Assembly (NCBI GenBank): GCA_964035015.1
Contig: OZ035997.1
Location: 87,325,483-87,389,482 of the forward strand
Source of the DNA: Corallium rubrum
Taxonomy: Eukaryota > Cnidaria > Anthozoa > Scleralcyonacea > Coralliidae
Direction: 5' to 3'
Length of the DNA: 64,000 nt
This document shows, piece by piece, positions 1 to 12,399 of the stretch; the first letter of the stretch is position 1, and the number at the start of each line of letters is the position of its first letter. A model generated the notes under the pieces. The model saw nothing but the letters and a program-made list of their open reading frames with translations, made no database searches and had not been told where the DNA came from. Made by a program: the position numbers and the translations under genes.

Positions 1-45
1 TACATGTAGGCGTATAAAATACTTATTCAAAAAGCGCGTTGATCA

Positions 46-257
46 CTGAGGCCCTGCGAGAGCTGAAATGGCGACAAACGAAACCAAAGTTGACTAAAAT
101 TGCGACAGCGAATGGAGAGTAGTAAAAAATGAAGCCGAAATAACGACAGGGACATGACCAAGTCCTAAAATGACCTAAAATTGCGACACGACAAGTTTTG
201 AAGTTCAGACTGGCGACATGTGCACCCCCCCCCCCCCCCCCTAACAGGGCCTCATCA
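46..257. mobile_element. possible small MITE with 10-bp inverted ends
   Basis: The stretch is bounded by TGAGGCCCTG on the left and its reverse complement CAGGGCCTCA on the right. The interior repeats short phrases of the type 'aattgcgacag' and ends in an 18-base C run. No target-site duplication is clear. This could be a non-autonomous hAT-like element or chance. Confidence 0.3.
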
Positions 258-819
258 TTGTTGAGACAAATCAATTCATGTGTTACCAGAGTCTAACGTA
301 GTAAAGATTAGAACGAAAGCGGTATATTATCACATTCTTTTAACAATGCGATTAGCGATCGGGTTTCCTGTTTCCCCCAATTTACCTATAAAATTGTCAT
401 TTTAAGATTAGAGTTAAGATTAGGGTTGGGGCCGGGCTTGGGTTAGGGATTGAGTTGGAGTTTAAGTAAGGGCTAGAATTAAGCATTATTGATAAGTTAT
501 TAAGGGCATTTAAAAATTAATAATTATTGTCGATTCTAGATGATACGTGAGAGCATATGCTGATATGTCACAAGGTTATCAAGCATTTTCAGTATGTTTT
601 AGTGAACAATTTACGTTGTTCAATCATTATTGGTAGGTCAAATAAATACCAGTATCCGTATGTACGCATTGCGTACCTATTTTTTTAAGTATGTGTGCGT
701 TGTGTTTCATGATTGTGGACTTGGCGTTGTTCATGCAACTGTAACTGACTTTCACTGTATTTCGGTTGAAAATTTTATGGAGTTTGTTTTCTGGTGGGTA
801 ATGTTTGTCGATTAGGTTA

Positions 820-1350
820 AGAAAGCTGCGTCCTATGTTTGATCTGACGTTTTTGTTGTATGGTGGATTGAACCAAATGATATTGCGATGTCGGTCTTTG
901 CGTGGTTGTTGTGGGTTTTGCTGTGTTATTTAATTCCTGATTGAAATTACTGTGTCTTAATGCATTTCGGTAAATTGGTGCGGATTCACTAAATGTTGTG
1001 TTGTTCGATGAGAGAAAGGAAATGCGTTTGCCGATTGATGTTGGTAGCTGATTTAAAATGCTAGGTGGGTGGGTTGATTGCTTGTTTACATGCAATGGAT
1101 CGTCATTGGGCTTTCTATAAGGCTTGCATTTTCCGTTTTGAAGGTTGAAAGTAACGTCTAAAAAGTTTACCACATGTAAATTTGTCTGGGCTGTTATTTT
1201 GAGGCCGAACTGTTCGAAAATACTGCGTGGATCTTTTCTTGTTTTGTCTGCCAATCTCGCGGTTTTGTTCTTTAAATCGCCAATCCGTCATCCCTATATA
1301 GGCCGACATTTTCTTTGCCAAACTTTATCCCAAGACTGTTTAAAATAAAA
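820..1350 (-). mobile_element. Penelope-like (or related) reverse transcriptase remnant
   Basis: Read on the - strand, this encodes the palm-to-thumb part of a reverse transcriptase. A YRDDG catalytic box lies near 1300, followed by a block that includes FLDVTFNLQNGK, PYRKPNDDPL and HPPSILNQLP. That block order is typical of Penelope-like and similar reverse transcriptases common in cnidarians. Only the C-terminal part is present and it does not form one continuous frame. The family assignment comes from memory of the motif style, not from a search. Confidence 0.6.
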
Positions 1351-1894
1351 AGGCCAACCGGGGGCATGATCCCCCGGAAAAATTTTGAATTTTAGAGTCT
1401 CTGAAATAGCACTTCCTGCATTTTGAGGTGGATTTGAAAGAGTTTTGAAGGATATAAATTACCAAACAAAATACCCAAATATATGAATACACCATACCAT
1501 ACAAGGCATACATGATGTAGGAGGACATGCTGTCATGTCGTGGGGATATGTACAAAATTACTATGTATATTCCGATTTCAGATTGAGATTGTATACAATA
1601 CGTCTATATAATCGTGATTCTTACTGTTTTAAAATTGGGGTTTCAAATTTACAAGATATTAGTGTATTACGATGTCCAATCTTATTGCAAAGGAGAGACC
1701 ATAGTTACGGCCTGTATCAATAAGCATTGTTATACAATATAATTTATGCACGTTTTACACAGGAGTGACTGTTGTGATTTGTATAAACAGCTGCTAGTGT
1801 ATCGTTGTATAATCTTGTATTGGTTGGGACAGGGAAGGGGGGTGACTAGTCACCCAAGTCAACATCAACCCCCCCCCCCCCCATATCCGCCCCT
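1345..1894. mobile_element. hAT-like non-autonomous element remnant
   Basis: Near 1355 there is a short hairpin (CCGGGGGCATGATCCCCCGG) followed by 'cttcctgcattttgagg'. The same block recurs at 23720-23800 and inside the hAT MITE at 39897-40304. The right side ends near 1893 in ATCCGCCCCTG, whose complement CAGGGGCGGAT is a hAT-style terminus. A 14-base C run precedes it. The two ends were not shown to belong to one element. Confidence 0.4.
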
Positions 1895-2830
1895 GACGTC
1901 GATTTGTTCCTTTGTCGTCACCCTGATGCCCTCGTCATGATTACAGGCGATTTCAACCCTCTTAGTACTGGCTTTAATGAAAAACGTCTGAAAAGAATTT
2001 CCGGGTTGACTCAAATTGTTAACGTTGCTACGAGAGGAAATGCTATACTAGACTGGTGCCTACTAGACTGGTGCCTTATTAATAAAAAAGATCTTGTTTT
2101 TCACATGATGCAACTGCCTTCAATTGGATCGAGTGACCATAACGCGATATTTATTAAATCCCATTTACCTCGTTCCCACAAACCTGATAACAGGCGGAAA
2201 TGGAAAAGAGATCTAAGAGACAGTAGTTTAAGATCTTTTGGCCAATGGATTACAACCTTTGATTGGACTGAGGTATTCGAAATCGGCGACAGTGACTTAA
2301 AATATCAGAGATTCAATGAGATTTTATCCTCTGTGTTTAATTGGTTTTTTTAATTGTTCTGCCACGTCGATTATGTTATAAAAAAGGCAAATTCTAGACT
2401 ATATGCCCTTCGAAAACTCAAGAAAGCTGGTCTGAGTCAATCTCACCCCGTTAACATTTATTGCTCGTTTATCAGATCTCGTATTGAATACGCCTCCCCT
2501 GCATGGTCATCCAGCTTGATGAGAAATCTATCTGATCTAACTGAATCAATCCAAAAGTGAGCACTGCGGATTCTTCACCCTGATATGTCATACAGTACGA
2601 AGATGTCTTGACTTCCACGAGCTTGCAAACGTTAACTATATGTCGACATACCTTATGTATGAAATTTGTTAACAAATTAAGATCAGAAAGAGTTTTTAAT
2701 AATAACCCAACTTGTAAGTGTAATGAAAACCCAACCACAATATTGCAAACATGATTATAACCTTAGGTCAGAACCAACAAATACGGACCGATTTAAAAAT
2801 TTTAAAAACAATTAAGTATTATTATAAATG
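1895..2830 (+). mobile_element. LINE remnant (CR1/L2/Jockey-like), endonuclease and RT pieces
   Basis: The first open stretch (1905-2351) contains the C-terminal half of an APE-type endonuclease: ITGDFN near the start and SDHNAIF about 75 residues later. The next stretch (2353-2600) matches the end of a LINE reverse transcriptase, with VDYVIKKANSRLYALRKLKK followed by FIRSRIEYASPAWSS. The part that should lie between them, including the RT catalytic core, is absent, so there is a large internal deletion. A small internal duplication gives the repeated DWCLLDWCL. The copy is dead, and the 3' tail is AT-rich with no obvious poly-A. Confidence 0.75.
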
Positions 2831-3167
2831 TACATATTCAATTGATGTACTTATATACATATTGCTATTATGCGTGTAATTCAGTTTAATACTGCAATGC
2901 GGTTCAATAAGCTATATAGTTCTCGTTGTATTAGTTCAGTTTAATTCCATATGTACATACTAAATTATTTAGTTTCTACTTACTTTGTTTGGTTGAAACA
3001 ATATTTCATAATTGTATTATCTTTATCTTTCTTTAAATCTTCAGCTGGCTGCTTGGATGCCACGGCGTGAAGTAACTTGTTGCATGTTGTGGCAGACGTA
3101 CATAATATATTGGTTTTATTAATAAAATATATATGCATAACCCTAACAGTAATATCATAAAACCATC

Positions 3168-3192
3168 ATGGCGAGAAATCGAGGACACTAAG
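3168..3192. repeat. solo terminus like that of the 26.3-kb transposon
   Basis: The bases CATGGCGAGAAATCGAGGAC at 3168 match the left end of the two-gene transposon (CATGGCGAGAAATAATGGAC) in all but a few positions. No partner end is visible within the next kilobase. It may be a fragment of another copy, or chance. Confidence 0.35.
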
Positions 3193-3294
3193 GTTCACAA
3201 AAACTAAATTCAAGATGGCGGATTGTAATAGATTTGATAGGGAAAAATTGACAATATACATTTTCAAGTACATGCGATAAATTTGAAAGTATTA

Positions 3295-3501
3295 CAGTGA
3301 GACTACTGTAAGTGAGGCCACGTTGAAAATGAAAACCAGTGAACTTACAGTACACAGACCAAAAAATCCCAATTCCTGTTATTTTAGCCAGAGAGTCAAC
3401 CTGCCAAACCTTAGATATAAAAGTCATTTTAAAGAGACTGAGAAATTCACCACCAGCTGCATTTTGTCGTCTACGTGGCCCCACTTACAGTAGTCACACT
3501 G
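3295..3501. mobile_element. mariner/Tc1-type MITE, 207 bp
   Basis: The 30-base ends are inverted copies of each other, CAGTGAGACTACTGTAAGTG on the left against the complement of CACTTACAGTAGTCACACTG on the right. They continue inward to a shared GGCCACGT. TA dinucleotides at 3293-3294 and 3502-3503 fit the TA target duplication of Tc1/mariner elements. No coding capacity is seen. Confidence 0.65.
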
Positions 3502-3914
3502 TAACCACAGCAAGTTTCGTAACAACTCGTCTAGCCTAAACGAGTTCCATAGACGCTTATATTTATCTCTTACCTCTGGATATGGGCGTCTGTTAAATCG
3601 CTTACGATTTATTGTAGTACGCTTTTCTCAGCGACGATTTTGCCTAGATATGGTCGGTTTGTCTCCCATGTGCACGTCTGAATACATTGATCGAGAACGA
3701 TACTTTGTTTTGCCAAACTTTTAAAGACATTTCTACATCTAAGAACAGGTTCCCAAATGGCTTGAAATATACAGTTTTAGAGCTGCAATTTAATCCAGCA
3801 AACACCAAGATGATTACCAAAGTTAGCGTAAACAATCTAAATTTTGCTTGATAACTTCATTTTAATTCTTTGAACTTCATTGTGTTCTTGTCACTGACCT
3901 GTATATTAAAAATA

Positions 3915-4345
3915 ACAGGTATGCTACGCACGCTCTGATTGGACGAGAGCCATTTTCACTCAGAGTACAGAGACACGTTTGACGTCATTTTCATTTTATA
4001 TTGTACAACGCATGCTCTGTTTGGTTAAATCTCACGTAATCACTGGCGTATTTATTTGATTACGCCATCATTCGTCAGCTGAGTCTCGGTCACTTTGGTG
4101 GCTTCTTCTTGTTTTTTTACCTCGTAAAACGGTTAGTTATTTTATAAAACAAATAGAAATCGCTTTTGTGACTCTGTACTGTGATACAAACACGAATGAC
4201 GCAATTTCAACCGGAAAAAATGTGTGAAAACACTCGGCTTCGCCTCGTGTTTCCACTAGGCATTTTTTCCGGTTGAAATCACGTCATTCGTGTTTGTATC
4301 ACAGTACAGAGACACGCAAGCGATTTTCTATTTGTTAAATATAAA
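3915..4345. repeat. foldback repeat family F1, copy 1
   Basis: A long inverted repeat (about 4145-4225 paired with 4260-4345) has arms containing 'tgatacaaacacgaatgacg' and 'caatttcaaccgg'. The whole block, starting at 'cgcacgctctgattggacga', recurs at about 63450-63810 and again, partially, from 63825 to the window end. It is probably a non-autonomous DNA element that folds into a hairpin. Confidence 0.7.
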
Positions 4346-4679
4346 ATTTGACCCGCCATTATAAAAGCACTGTTGCTAGGGGTTCCCATGGTCTTTACCG
4401 CTGTATTATTTGACTGTGGATTCAGAAACAACAAGACGCCTGGTCAGGCGTTCACTCGGGCTACTGCAAAATCACAGTGCTATGCGGTGCTAAGGTCTAA
4501 AGTCTATTAAACACATTGGTCACAGACAAAAGTCAAAACGCAATCCAATTCTCCGATAGAAAACACAATTTGCAATAACAAAACACGATTGCCTGTATTT
4601 ATTAACATATTTCCACACATGTACACAGCGTTCATATGTCGAGTCTCTTCAGGTATTAAATATCAACACAACTATCAAC

Positions 4680-5060
4680 GGCGTGTGCGATTGTAAGTGT
4701 ATATAATATCAAGATACTTGCCACCGACATTACTGACCAATAACTATGTCTGTGAACACACAGAACACATCCGAGACGAGTGATCAGACATCAGGAAAGC
4801 AAAGAAAGAAAGTATTATTTCCACAGCGTTCAATATGTCAAGTCTCTTTGCCTTATTTATACACAGCTTCATGTTTACCTAGAAAGTGTCACTTGCAAGT
4901 TCACTTAATGAACGGCGTGTGCGATTGTAAGTGTATATAATAATATCAAGATACTTCCCAGCGACATTACTGCCCAATAACTATGTCTGTGAACAAACAA
5001 AACACATCCGAGACGAGAAAGCTCACTCACTCACTAGCTCAGTCGAAAAGAAAGAAGGCT
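4680..5060 (+). repeat. duplicated block sharing sequence with 39130-39300
   Basis: Two adjacent copies (about 4680-4800 and 4915-5040) share 'tgtgcgattgtaagtgtata' and 'aataactatgtctgtgaaca'. A third copy at 39130-39300 shares the same phrase, then 'gatcagaca' and 'ggaaagc' blocks. The sequence after the nearby hAT MITE (5857, 'cagtttcgcaaag') also matches 39288, so the MITE landed inside this repeat. Function is unknown. Confidence 0.55.
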
Positions 5061-5096
5061 GAAGGCACTGGTCAGTGGTCACATGCAGTTAGTCAC

Positions 5097-5848
5097 CAGG
5101 GTTGCCAGGTCCTCTGGGCCAAAATAAGCCAAACGCAATGTTCAAAATAAGCTAAAAAAGCCAAACTAAGGCGGGGGACTGGGCCCGAGTGCTAATTGCA
5201 GTAATAATTATGCAAGTATGCCATAAATAATCGGTTTATCACTTTATCTGACATAAAAACTTAAAATTTGCTTATTTTTTTAAATTATTTATTTAGGTAT
5301 ACACTCACATTTCACATTTCAAAGCATTTCATATAGTTCAAATAGTTCAAGTATATATATATATATAAGATACTCTGTCATGCAAGTATTCAGTTTAAAA
5401 CTCGGTTAAAAAGAGAAGTTCATCTTAGTCAACTGCTGAAGTTTTAAACGGATCAAAATTCTTGAATTATGATTGGTTGAAACGTGAAAAATTATGCGGT
5501 CGGACCTCTGGGAAGACAGTGGCATGAGTGATGATGTTCTAAATTAAGAATTCGTCTCTGATTGGTTGATAGTTATCCCATGGTTATCCAACTCTCGGAT
5601 CGGGTAATCCCTACTGCTCTATACCGAGATTTAACAATTAGTCTTTCTAAACAACAAAGCGGCAAATTTTAACCGATGAAAAACTGAAATATGGTGAAAA
5701 GACCGACGACTTTCCATTTTTTAGAAAAAACCCCAGAAATAAGCCAAAAAATAGTCATAAGCCAAATGAAATTTTTCCAAGCCAAACCTTGTAAAAACAA
5801 GCCAAATTAGAGAAATCTGGCTTAAAAAAAGCCAAACTGGCAACCCTG
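5097..5848. mobile_element. hAT non-autonomous element, 752 bp, with 8-bp TSD
   Basis: It starts with CAGGGTTGCCAG and ends with the exact complement CTGGCAACCCTG. The 8-bp direct repeat TTAGTCAC flanks it at 5089-5096 and 5849-5856, the size expected of hAT transposition. Near both ends the interior repeats 'aagccaaa'-like phrases. It has no transposase frame, so movement would have needed an autonomous hAT. The perfect TSD suggests a relatively recent insertion. Confidence 0.85.
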
Positions 5849-5856
5849 TTAGTCAC

Positions 5857-6830
5857 ATGCCTCAGTTTCGCAAAGTTTATTGTTCAATATCGCCAGCGGC
5901 CGCGCGGAGGACTAATAACGCGTCGCAAAAAAATAAAAGTAATAATAAAAAAAAAGAATCGCGAAACCTAGACTCGGCTACCACAGGTAGCCCGAGTAAT
6001 AACCGAAATTTAATGCGGCAATTATTGTTAAACCTTTTGTAATTTGATATTTGGGTAAGAAACGGCTCAATAAAACATTTTATGGAATAACTCTACTTTA
6101 ATTTATTCTATACAGACTTCTGTTTATACCCGAAATGATCGGCTATATCTTCAAATTAATATTTCCATCTAAATCTGAGCCCACGGACCACTGCCGCTGG
6201 CTGTCCAATTGTTCTCGCAATCTAAATCTAGTCCAACTGCGTTTTCACTATGTGTTAACTACCATGTAGTGGCGTATAATAACAGAGCCACACGGAGTCC
6301 TTAATCGATTTGCGTTTTGGGGTCCACATTTACACCCCCAGTTTAAACAAGTAGCCATCAAAGCTGAGCCTAAAACATCAAAATTTCATACTGGACCTTC
6401 ACAAAACAAACGTTTATTCGGCCCAAATTCCACAATAATAATCTCCGACTAAACTAGCCGACGAAATATATATTTCACCCAGCCGAAATTCTATATACTG
6501 TTAGAAATTTTCGGAATTGGTTCTCAAACTAGGCCTACCTAAATATGTTTTTCGACATCCAAAAACGATTTTGTCACATTTAGTTTGAAGTCGAACTCAA
6601 CTAACAGATTTCGCCGTTTAAAGAGTGAGCGTCGTCCACAGTTCTCTGAAAAGCGCTATATACATTCTAAAAGATAATTGTATCCGATGAGGATATTTCA
6701 AAAACGCAACCGAATGGTTATGAGTCAACTCGAAATCGCCCTGAAACAGCTGGGTATGATCGAAATCCGTCTTTAAGTTAAAACATAATCGGGTTTAACT
6801 GCCTAACGGCCAAGCTATAATATTAAACGT
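5857..6830. other. no gene recognised
   Basis: The first 200 bases continue the repeat interrupted by the hAT element and include an AATAAA near 6069. The rest (6100-6830) is plain AT-rich sequence in which I see no gene, repeat partner or RNA. Confidence 0.5.
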
Positions 6831-6835
6831 CTTAC

Positions 6836-7004
6836 CTTTCTTGCTTGCATCAGAGAAACTTATTCGTGCTTGTCCTGGAGAGAAATTATTGTGGGATTGA
6901 AGAAGGTTGGAATTCAATGCCCAATATAGCACAAAGAGAAAAGTTAAGCGAATGACCAGCCGTGCACACGAAGACTTGATAAAAAAGTTTCTGTCTTGGT
7001 ACAT
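6836..7004 (-). CDS. possible first coding exon of a type II membrane protein
   Basis: On the - strand an ATG at 7004 opens 56 codons that end in a consensus splice donor (AAG-AAA-G then GTAAGA, donor at 6835-6834). The peptide has a short basic N-terminus and one hydrophobic stretch at about residues 17-36 (LVIRLTFLFVLYWALNSNLL). A polar stem follows (QSHNNFSPGQARISF). That layout is typical of Golgi glycosyl- and sulfotransferases: a signal-anchor exon followed by an intron, with catalytic exons elsewhere. No downstream exon is recognised in the window; it would lie toward position 1 or beyond. It may instead be a chance open frame. Confidence 0.35.
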
Positions 7005-8560
7005 CCTCAAATTGTACTTCTAATTCTTAAAAGAAAAGGTTTGACTGACAATCAATGTACAACAAAGTTATGTACAAATTTGAAGTACAACAATTATAAT
7101 CCACAAAAAAATATCCCTGGAAAACGCAACTCGTAGCTTGGCCAAAGCTGCACTTAAAATGAAATTGGATCTGTTCTTCAGATCATCAAATTGAAGCTCA
7201 TTAATTATCTATTCGCCAATTAACGTTGTTTTCTTTGAAACTAGATGAATCGAGCACCTGTTAGTTGACGTTTGAAGTTCTTGTGAATTATCTAGAACGC
7301 TTAGAAATTCACTAGAAATACATTAATGCAACAACCCGCCCCCTCGCTTCATGTATTTTACCTTTACAGTTTTTATGAATATATAGACCAGTATTTATAT
7401 TATTAAATATTCTAATTATTTATCCATCAGATCATTTTCTTCCAAGCGCCACTTCATAAAAATTGAGATAAATATTTGATTGTTGTTGCCATGGCTACAA
7501 TGCTGAAATTTACAAACCTGAGAAATGTGGAAGTTTGCAAAGTCACACATACACTGTCAACTATTTAGCAGCAGTATAATGTGTATACTGTACAATAAAT
7601 ACAATCATGTTATTATGCAAAAATAATAAATTATGCAGTAGATGATTCATATACACTACAGGTAATATTTTATTTAGTAAAACAATGGAAATATCAATTT
7701 TTTAATTGCATGTACTAAATTCACATATTCCTGCCAAGTTGGCCTCATATTTATTAATCTACTCTGGCTATCGTACTGTATGACACAATCTTTCAGGCAG
7801 GAATGGGTTAAACACTTGAATGAGTATTTAATATACTTATGCACATTTTTAATATAACCCGTTTCTGTGTGGACTGCAAACTCTTATATCATTGCATATT
7901 ACTAAAACAAATTAGATTTACTGTCAACCAAATAAAAATGTCTCACTTTGTTAGCATTCATCAAATATAATAGTGATAGAATTAAGTCCCTACACAAAGG
8001 ACATGAGTTTAATAAGTAAAATGCAGTGACAGAATGCAGTGAAATGGCAACTAAATTCAAGAGACAGTTAAATACTCACGAAAGTTTTACTTTATTTTGG
8101 CTATTAAAATAGTTCACGCACTCAATGGTCTAGAATGAACGAATACTTACCTTCTATATTTCAACTTTTCTCATTTCGCCTTTTGTATTTAAAAACAATC
8201 TCTGAACTAAAATATTTTCTCTAAGCGAAGACAAATTTTCAAGGTATAATGTTTTGTGGTATTAACTTTCATTTCATTTTCATCCTGGGCTGCTACACAG
8301 GCTTTACACAGCTTACTTTTCCTGGTAATTGCCCGGTTAAATTTGCAGTAGTTTGTCTTAATTTGGTGGTAATGACGCAAGCACAACGAAAGTGACCGCC
8401 GGAGTTGATGCATACAAACATAGAAACATTTTGCTCGATTACTTTCGCATGGTTTTCAAATTCGCGTGTTCTCCACGCGAGGCGAGATTAGCACCCTCGC
8501 CACCAGGCTCAGGGCCTTCGGCCCGTCGCCTTGGCTCGGGGAAAACAAGATAATTGAATG
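7005..8560. other. no gene recognised
   Basis: AT-rich sequence with scattered short open frames and no splice-bounded exon, hairpin or repeat partner that I can support. Confidence 0.5.
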
Positions 8561-8561
8561 G

Positions 8562-9995
8562 CGCCAAAACAACTGCCGCATAAAACAAACAGATTGTGTG
8601 TACAAACCATCGCGTTCGAATAGGCAAACATTTTCTCTCCTTGAAAGACAGTAGTATGTCGATAAAACTACTACCGCATATTAGAACATTGAGACTGGGT
8701 GTGCAGATCATTTTGTTCGGATAAGCAAATATTTAATCTTCTTGAAAGATAGTAATATGTCGATGATACAACTGCCCTATGAAACATAGAGATAGCGTAT
8801 GCAAATCATCGTGTTCGAATAAGCAAACATTTTCTCTTCTTGAAAGACAGAGGTATGTCGATAAAACTGCTGCCCTATAGAACATAGAGATTGTGTGTAC
8901 AAATCATCGCGTTCGAATAAGTAAACATTTTCTCTTCTTGAAAGACAGAGGTGTGTCGATAAAACTGCTGCCCTATAGAACATAGAGATTGTGTGTACAA
9001 ATCATCGCGCTCGAATAAGTAAACATTTTCTCTTCTTGAAAGACAGTAGTATGTCGATAAAACTGCTGCCCTATAGAACATGGAGATTGTGTGTACAAAT
9101 CATCGCGTTCGAATAAGTAAATATTTTCTCTTCTTGAAAGACTGTAGTATGTCGATAAAACTACTGCCGTATAGAACATAGAGATTGTGTGTACAAATCA
9201 TCGTGTTCGAATAAGTAAACATTTTCTCTCCTTGAAAGGCAGTAGTATGTCGATAAAACTACTGCCGTATATTAAAACATAGAGATTGGGTGTGCAGATC
9301 ATTTTGTTTGGACAAGCGAGTATATTTTCTTCTTGAAAGATAGTAGTATTTTGTCTTCTTGAAAGATAGTAGTATTTTGTCTTCTTGAAAGATAGTAGTA
9401 TTTTGTCTTCTTGAAAAATAGTAGTATGTCGATAAAACAACTGCCCTTTAGAACATTGAGATTGCGTGTACAAATCATTTTGTTTAAATAAGTAAACATT
9501 TTCTCTTCTTGAAAGACAGTAGCATGTCGATAAAACTACTGTCGAATGGAACATAGAGATACATAGAGATTGTGTTTACAAATCCTCTCGTTTGGATAAT
9601 ACTACTTATAGAGTATATTAGGTTTTTTAAAAGATAGTAGTATGTCGACGAAACTAATGCCCTATAGAACATAGAGATTGTGTGTATAAATAATCTCGTT
9701 TATAATCAAGAGTATTTATGTTTTTAAAATACAGTAGTATGCGGAAAAAGCTACTGCCGTATAGAACAGGGATTGCGTGTACAAATAATCTCGTTCGGAT
9801 AAACGAGTATTTTGTGGGGGGTTTTATGGATAGTAGTATGTCGTATAAAACTACTGCAATATAGAACAGAGAATGTGTGTACAAATAATCTCGTTCGGAT
9901 AAGCGAGTATTTTGTGGGGGGTTTTATGGATAGTATCATGTCGTATAAAACTACTGCCGTATAGAACATAGGGATTGTGTGTGCAAATCACCGCG
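8562..9995. repeat. 98-bp minisatellite array
   Basis: About 14 imperfect head-to-tail units of roughly 98 bp. Each contains 'gacagtagtatgtcgataaa', then 'actgccctatagaacat', 'attgtgtgtacaaatcatcg' and 'cattttctcttcttgaaaga'. The three central units (8777-9080) are almost identical. Toward 9600-9990 the units diverge. At 9335-9420 a 25-base sub-unit ('gatagtagtattttgtcttc') has expanded four times within one unit. Open frames here arise only because the period keeps the same stops away. Confidence 0.85.
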
Positions 9996-10179
9996 TTCAC
10001 ATAAGCGCGAGTACTTATGTTAATTTGTAGCTTTAAAGTAGAACAGAAGTTTTAACTTTCTATAATCACACTTCACCGGCTTTGTTTAGCGATCACGGAA
10101 TACTTCGACACCGTCCCAACTCAAAACAAAATGAAAGTTCAAAGTTTGTCGTTTAAAGTTTGTGACTGTGTGAAGAGTT

Positions 10180-10715
10180 GACAGCATGACATTGTTCACA
10201 TGCAGTTGGCAGCACAATATTGTTCACAGTAGTTGGCAGAATAATATTGTTAACAGTTTTGTTAACAGCAGCATAATTACATTGTTCACAGTTGGTAGCA
10301 AAACATTGTTAATAGTTTGCAGCATAACATTGTTCACAGTTGACAACACAACATTTTCATGGTTGGTAGCAAAACATTGTTCACGGTTGGCAACACAGTA
10401 TTGTTCACATGCAGTTGACAGCAGACTATTATTCACAGTTGACAGCACATTATTGTTCATGGTTGACAGCACAACATTTTTCACAGTTTGAAACTACGGC
10501 ATTGTTTTGAGTTGACAACAGACCATTATTCACAGATGGCAGCACAACATTATTCACAGTTGACAAGCACAACATTGTTCACAGTTGACAACCATACTGT
10601 AGCATTATTTACAGTTGATAGCACAGCATTGTTTATGATTGACAGTCAGCAAAACATTATTCACAGCTGGCAGCACAGCATTGTTTATGGTTAGTAGCAC
10701 AACATTATTGAGCAG
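10180..10715. repeat. 24-32-bp minisatellite array
   Basis: About 20 imperfect units built on 'ttgacagcacaacattgttc' followed by 'acag'. Unit length varies between roughly 23 and 32 bases. It follows the 98-bp array directly but shares no unit sequence with it. Confidence 0.8.
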
Positions 10716-10789
10716 ATGATAAAAACGTACATACCTAAGAAAACGTATATTAAAGGTGTAAAAAACATAATAAGATATGGTAGTATGTC

Positions 10790-12330
10790 GACAGTCCTTA
10801 TAGCCATCCTAAATCACTGAATATTGAGCTTTCTGAATTAAGTAGTCGTGTGCTGAAAGCACCTTACATGCTTATCTTCTAAATGTCAAAGGACTGGATG
10901 CTCAAAATAATTTGTTTCGATAACTTGAAGTAGGTTTGCAATTGGCTGTTATTGAACATATTGCTAACAGATAAGTTTTCATCCCAAATAGCTGAATAAA
11001 GGTACATTTTCAGTCGATTGTGTGGATATGCAGTGGAAACATCAAATAATTGAATGTGAAATAACATTTGTTTCGATAAGTTGAAGCAGACTCGAAAGTG
11101 AACTGTGCATTGTTGAACATGGAGGTAACAGGTTGTTTTCAATCCCAAATCATTGAAAAAAGGTACATTTTTCGAATGTGGTATGGAGGAGCAACTGTGT
11201 CATTTATGTGGAAGCGTCAAGGCAATAGATGTAAAATGACATTTGTCTTGATAAGTTGAAACCTGTGCTGAAGCATGGAGCTAAGAGGTTGTTTTCAATC
11301 CCAGATAATTGAAGATAGAGGTATATTTCCTGAGGTTGTGGTATGGAAAAGCAGCATTGTCCTAGGCGGAAGCATCAAATGCCTGTCTTCTCAATGACAA
11401 AATAATTGTTTCGATAAGTTGGAACAGGTTCGAAAGTTGACCAATAACTGGTTGTTGTTTTCCATCTCAAATCATTGAAGGTAATAATTTTAGTTGACAA
11501 TATAAACAAATAGTGATAGATTTGCTAAAATCGTCTATGTTGAAGGAACTGTGTTTTTCTTCCGAGTATCAAGGAATTGGATGCGAACGACCATTTGTTT
11601 GGAGAAGTAGAAATTAATTGATGCATGTTCAAAAGTAGACCATGGTTGAACAAAGGGCTAACCCATTGTTTTCCATCCCAAATCATTGTTACATTGAAGA
11701 AGGGCATATAGTTTACGAATCTGCATGTCAGGAAATGAGATACCTTGTCGACTTTGCCAAACGAGAGAACACGTCGCATGAAAAACACAAAAGTAGCAAA
11801 CAGTTTCGACGAAAATTTGCTGTGGTTGAACATATAAAACTATAACAGGATACATTAAGCGCAAAGAATTGAACAAGCCATGCTACATTTGCCAAAGTTT
11901 TTGCATACAGAAGGAAATAAGGAATATGTGTTTGTCTTCTAAATATCAAAGAATTGGTTGGATGCAAAAGCGAACCCATTCGAGAAGTTACATGACGTTG
12001 TTCGAAAGTGGACTATACAGTGTAGTTGAACATGCGTGTAGAGATAACAGATTGTTTTCAATCCCCAAGCACAAATTACATGTATTGTACATTTGCCAAA
12101 GTTGTCGTATACGGAAGTAACTGTAAAACACAACTACTAACCTGCTAAACATAACTAATAGCCAGTATACTAACTTAATCGTCTTTAATTCCCAATCATG
12201 CAGTTGAATGACAGAACATTTTCCGAACTTGTCGTGTGCGGAAGGAAATTTGCATGTTCGTCTTTTGGATGTAAACTGTAAACTTAAGGTTGTTTTCAAT
12301 CCTAAACCAATAAACAAGGGCACAGTTTCA
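10790..12330. repeat. diverged tandem array, period about 150-200 bp
   Basis: At least six diverged units share 'gttgttttcaatcccaaat' together with variants of 'ttgaacatggaggtaacag' and 'tttgtttcgataagttgaa'. The copies of the core phrase lie near 10980, 11135, 11293, 11460, 11675 and 12055. The open frames inside are by-products of the repeat. Confidence 0.6.
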
Positions 12331-12399
12331 AAAAATCATATACTGTTGTTCAATTTTCCAACGAGAACACGTGTAGCTATTATATATCCACTGCACTGC

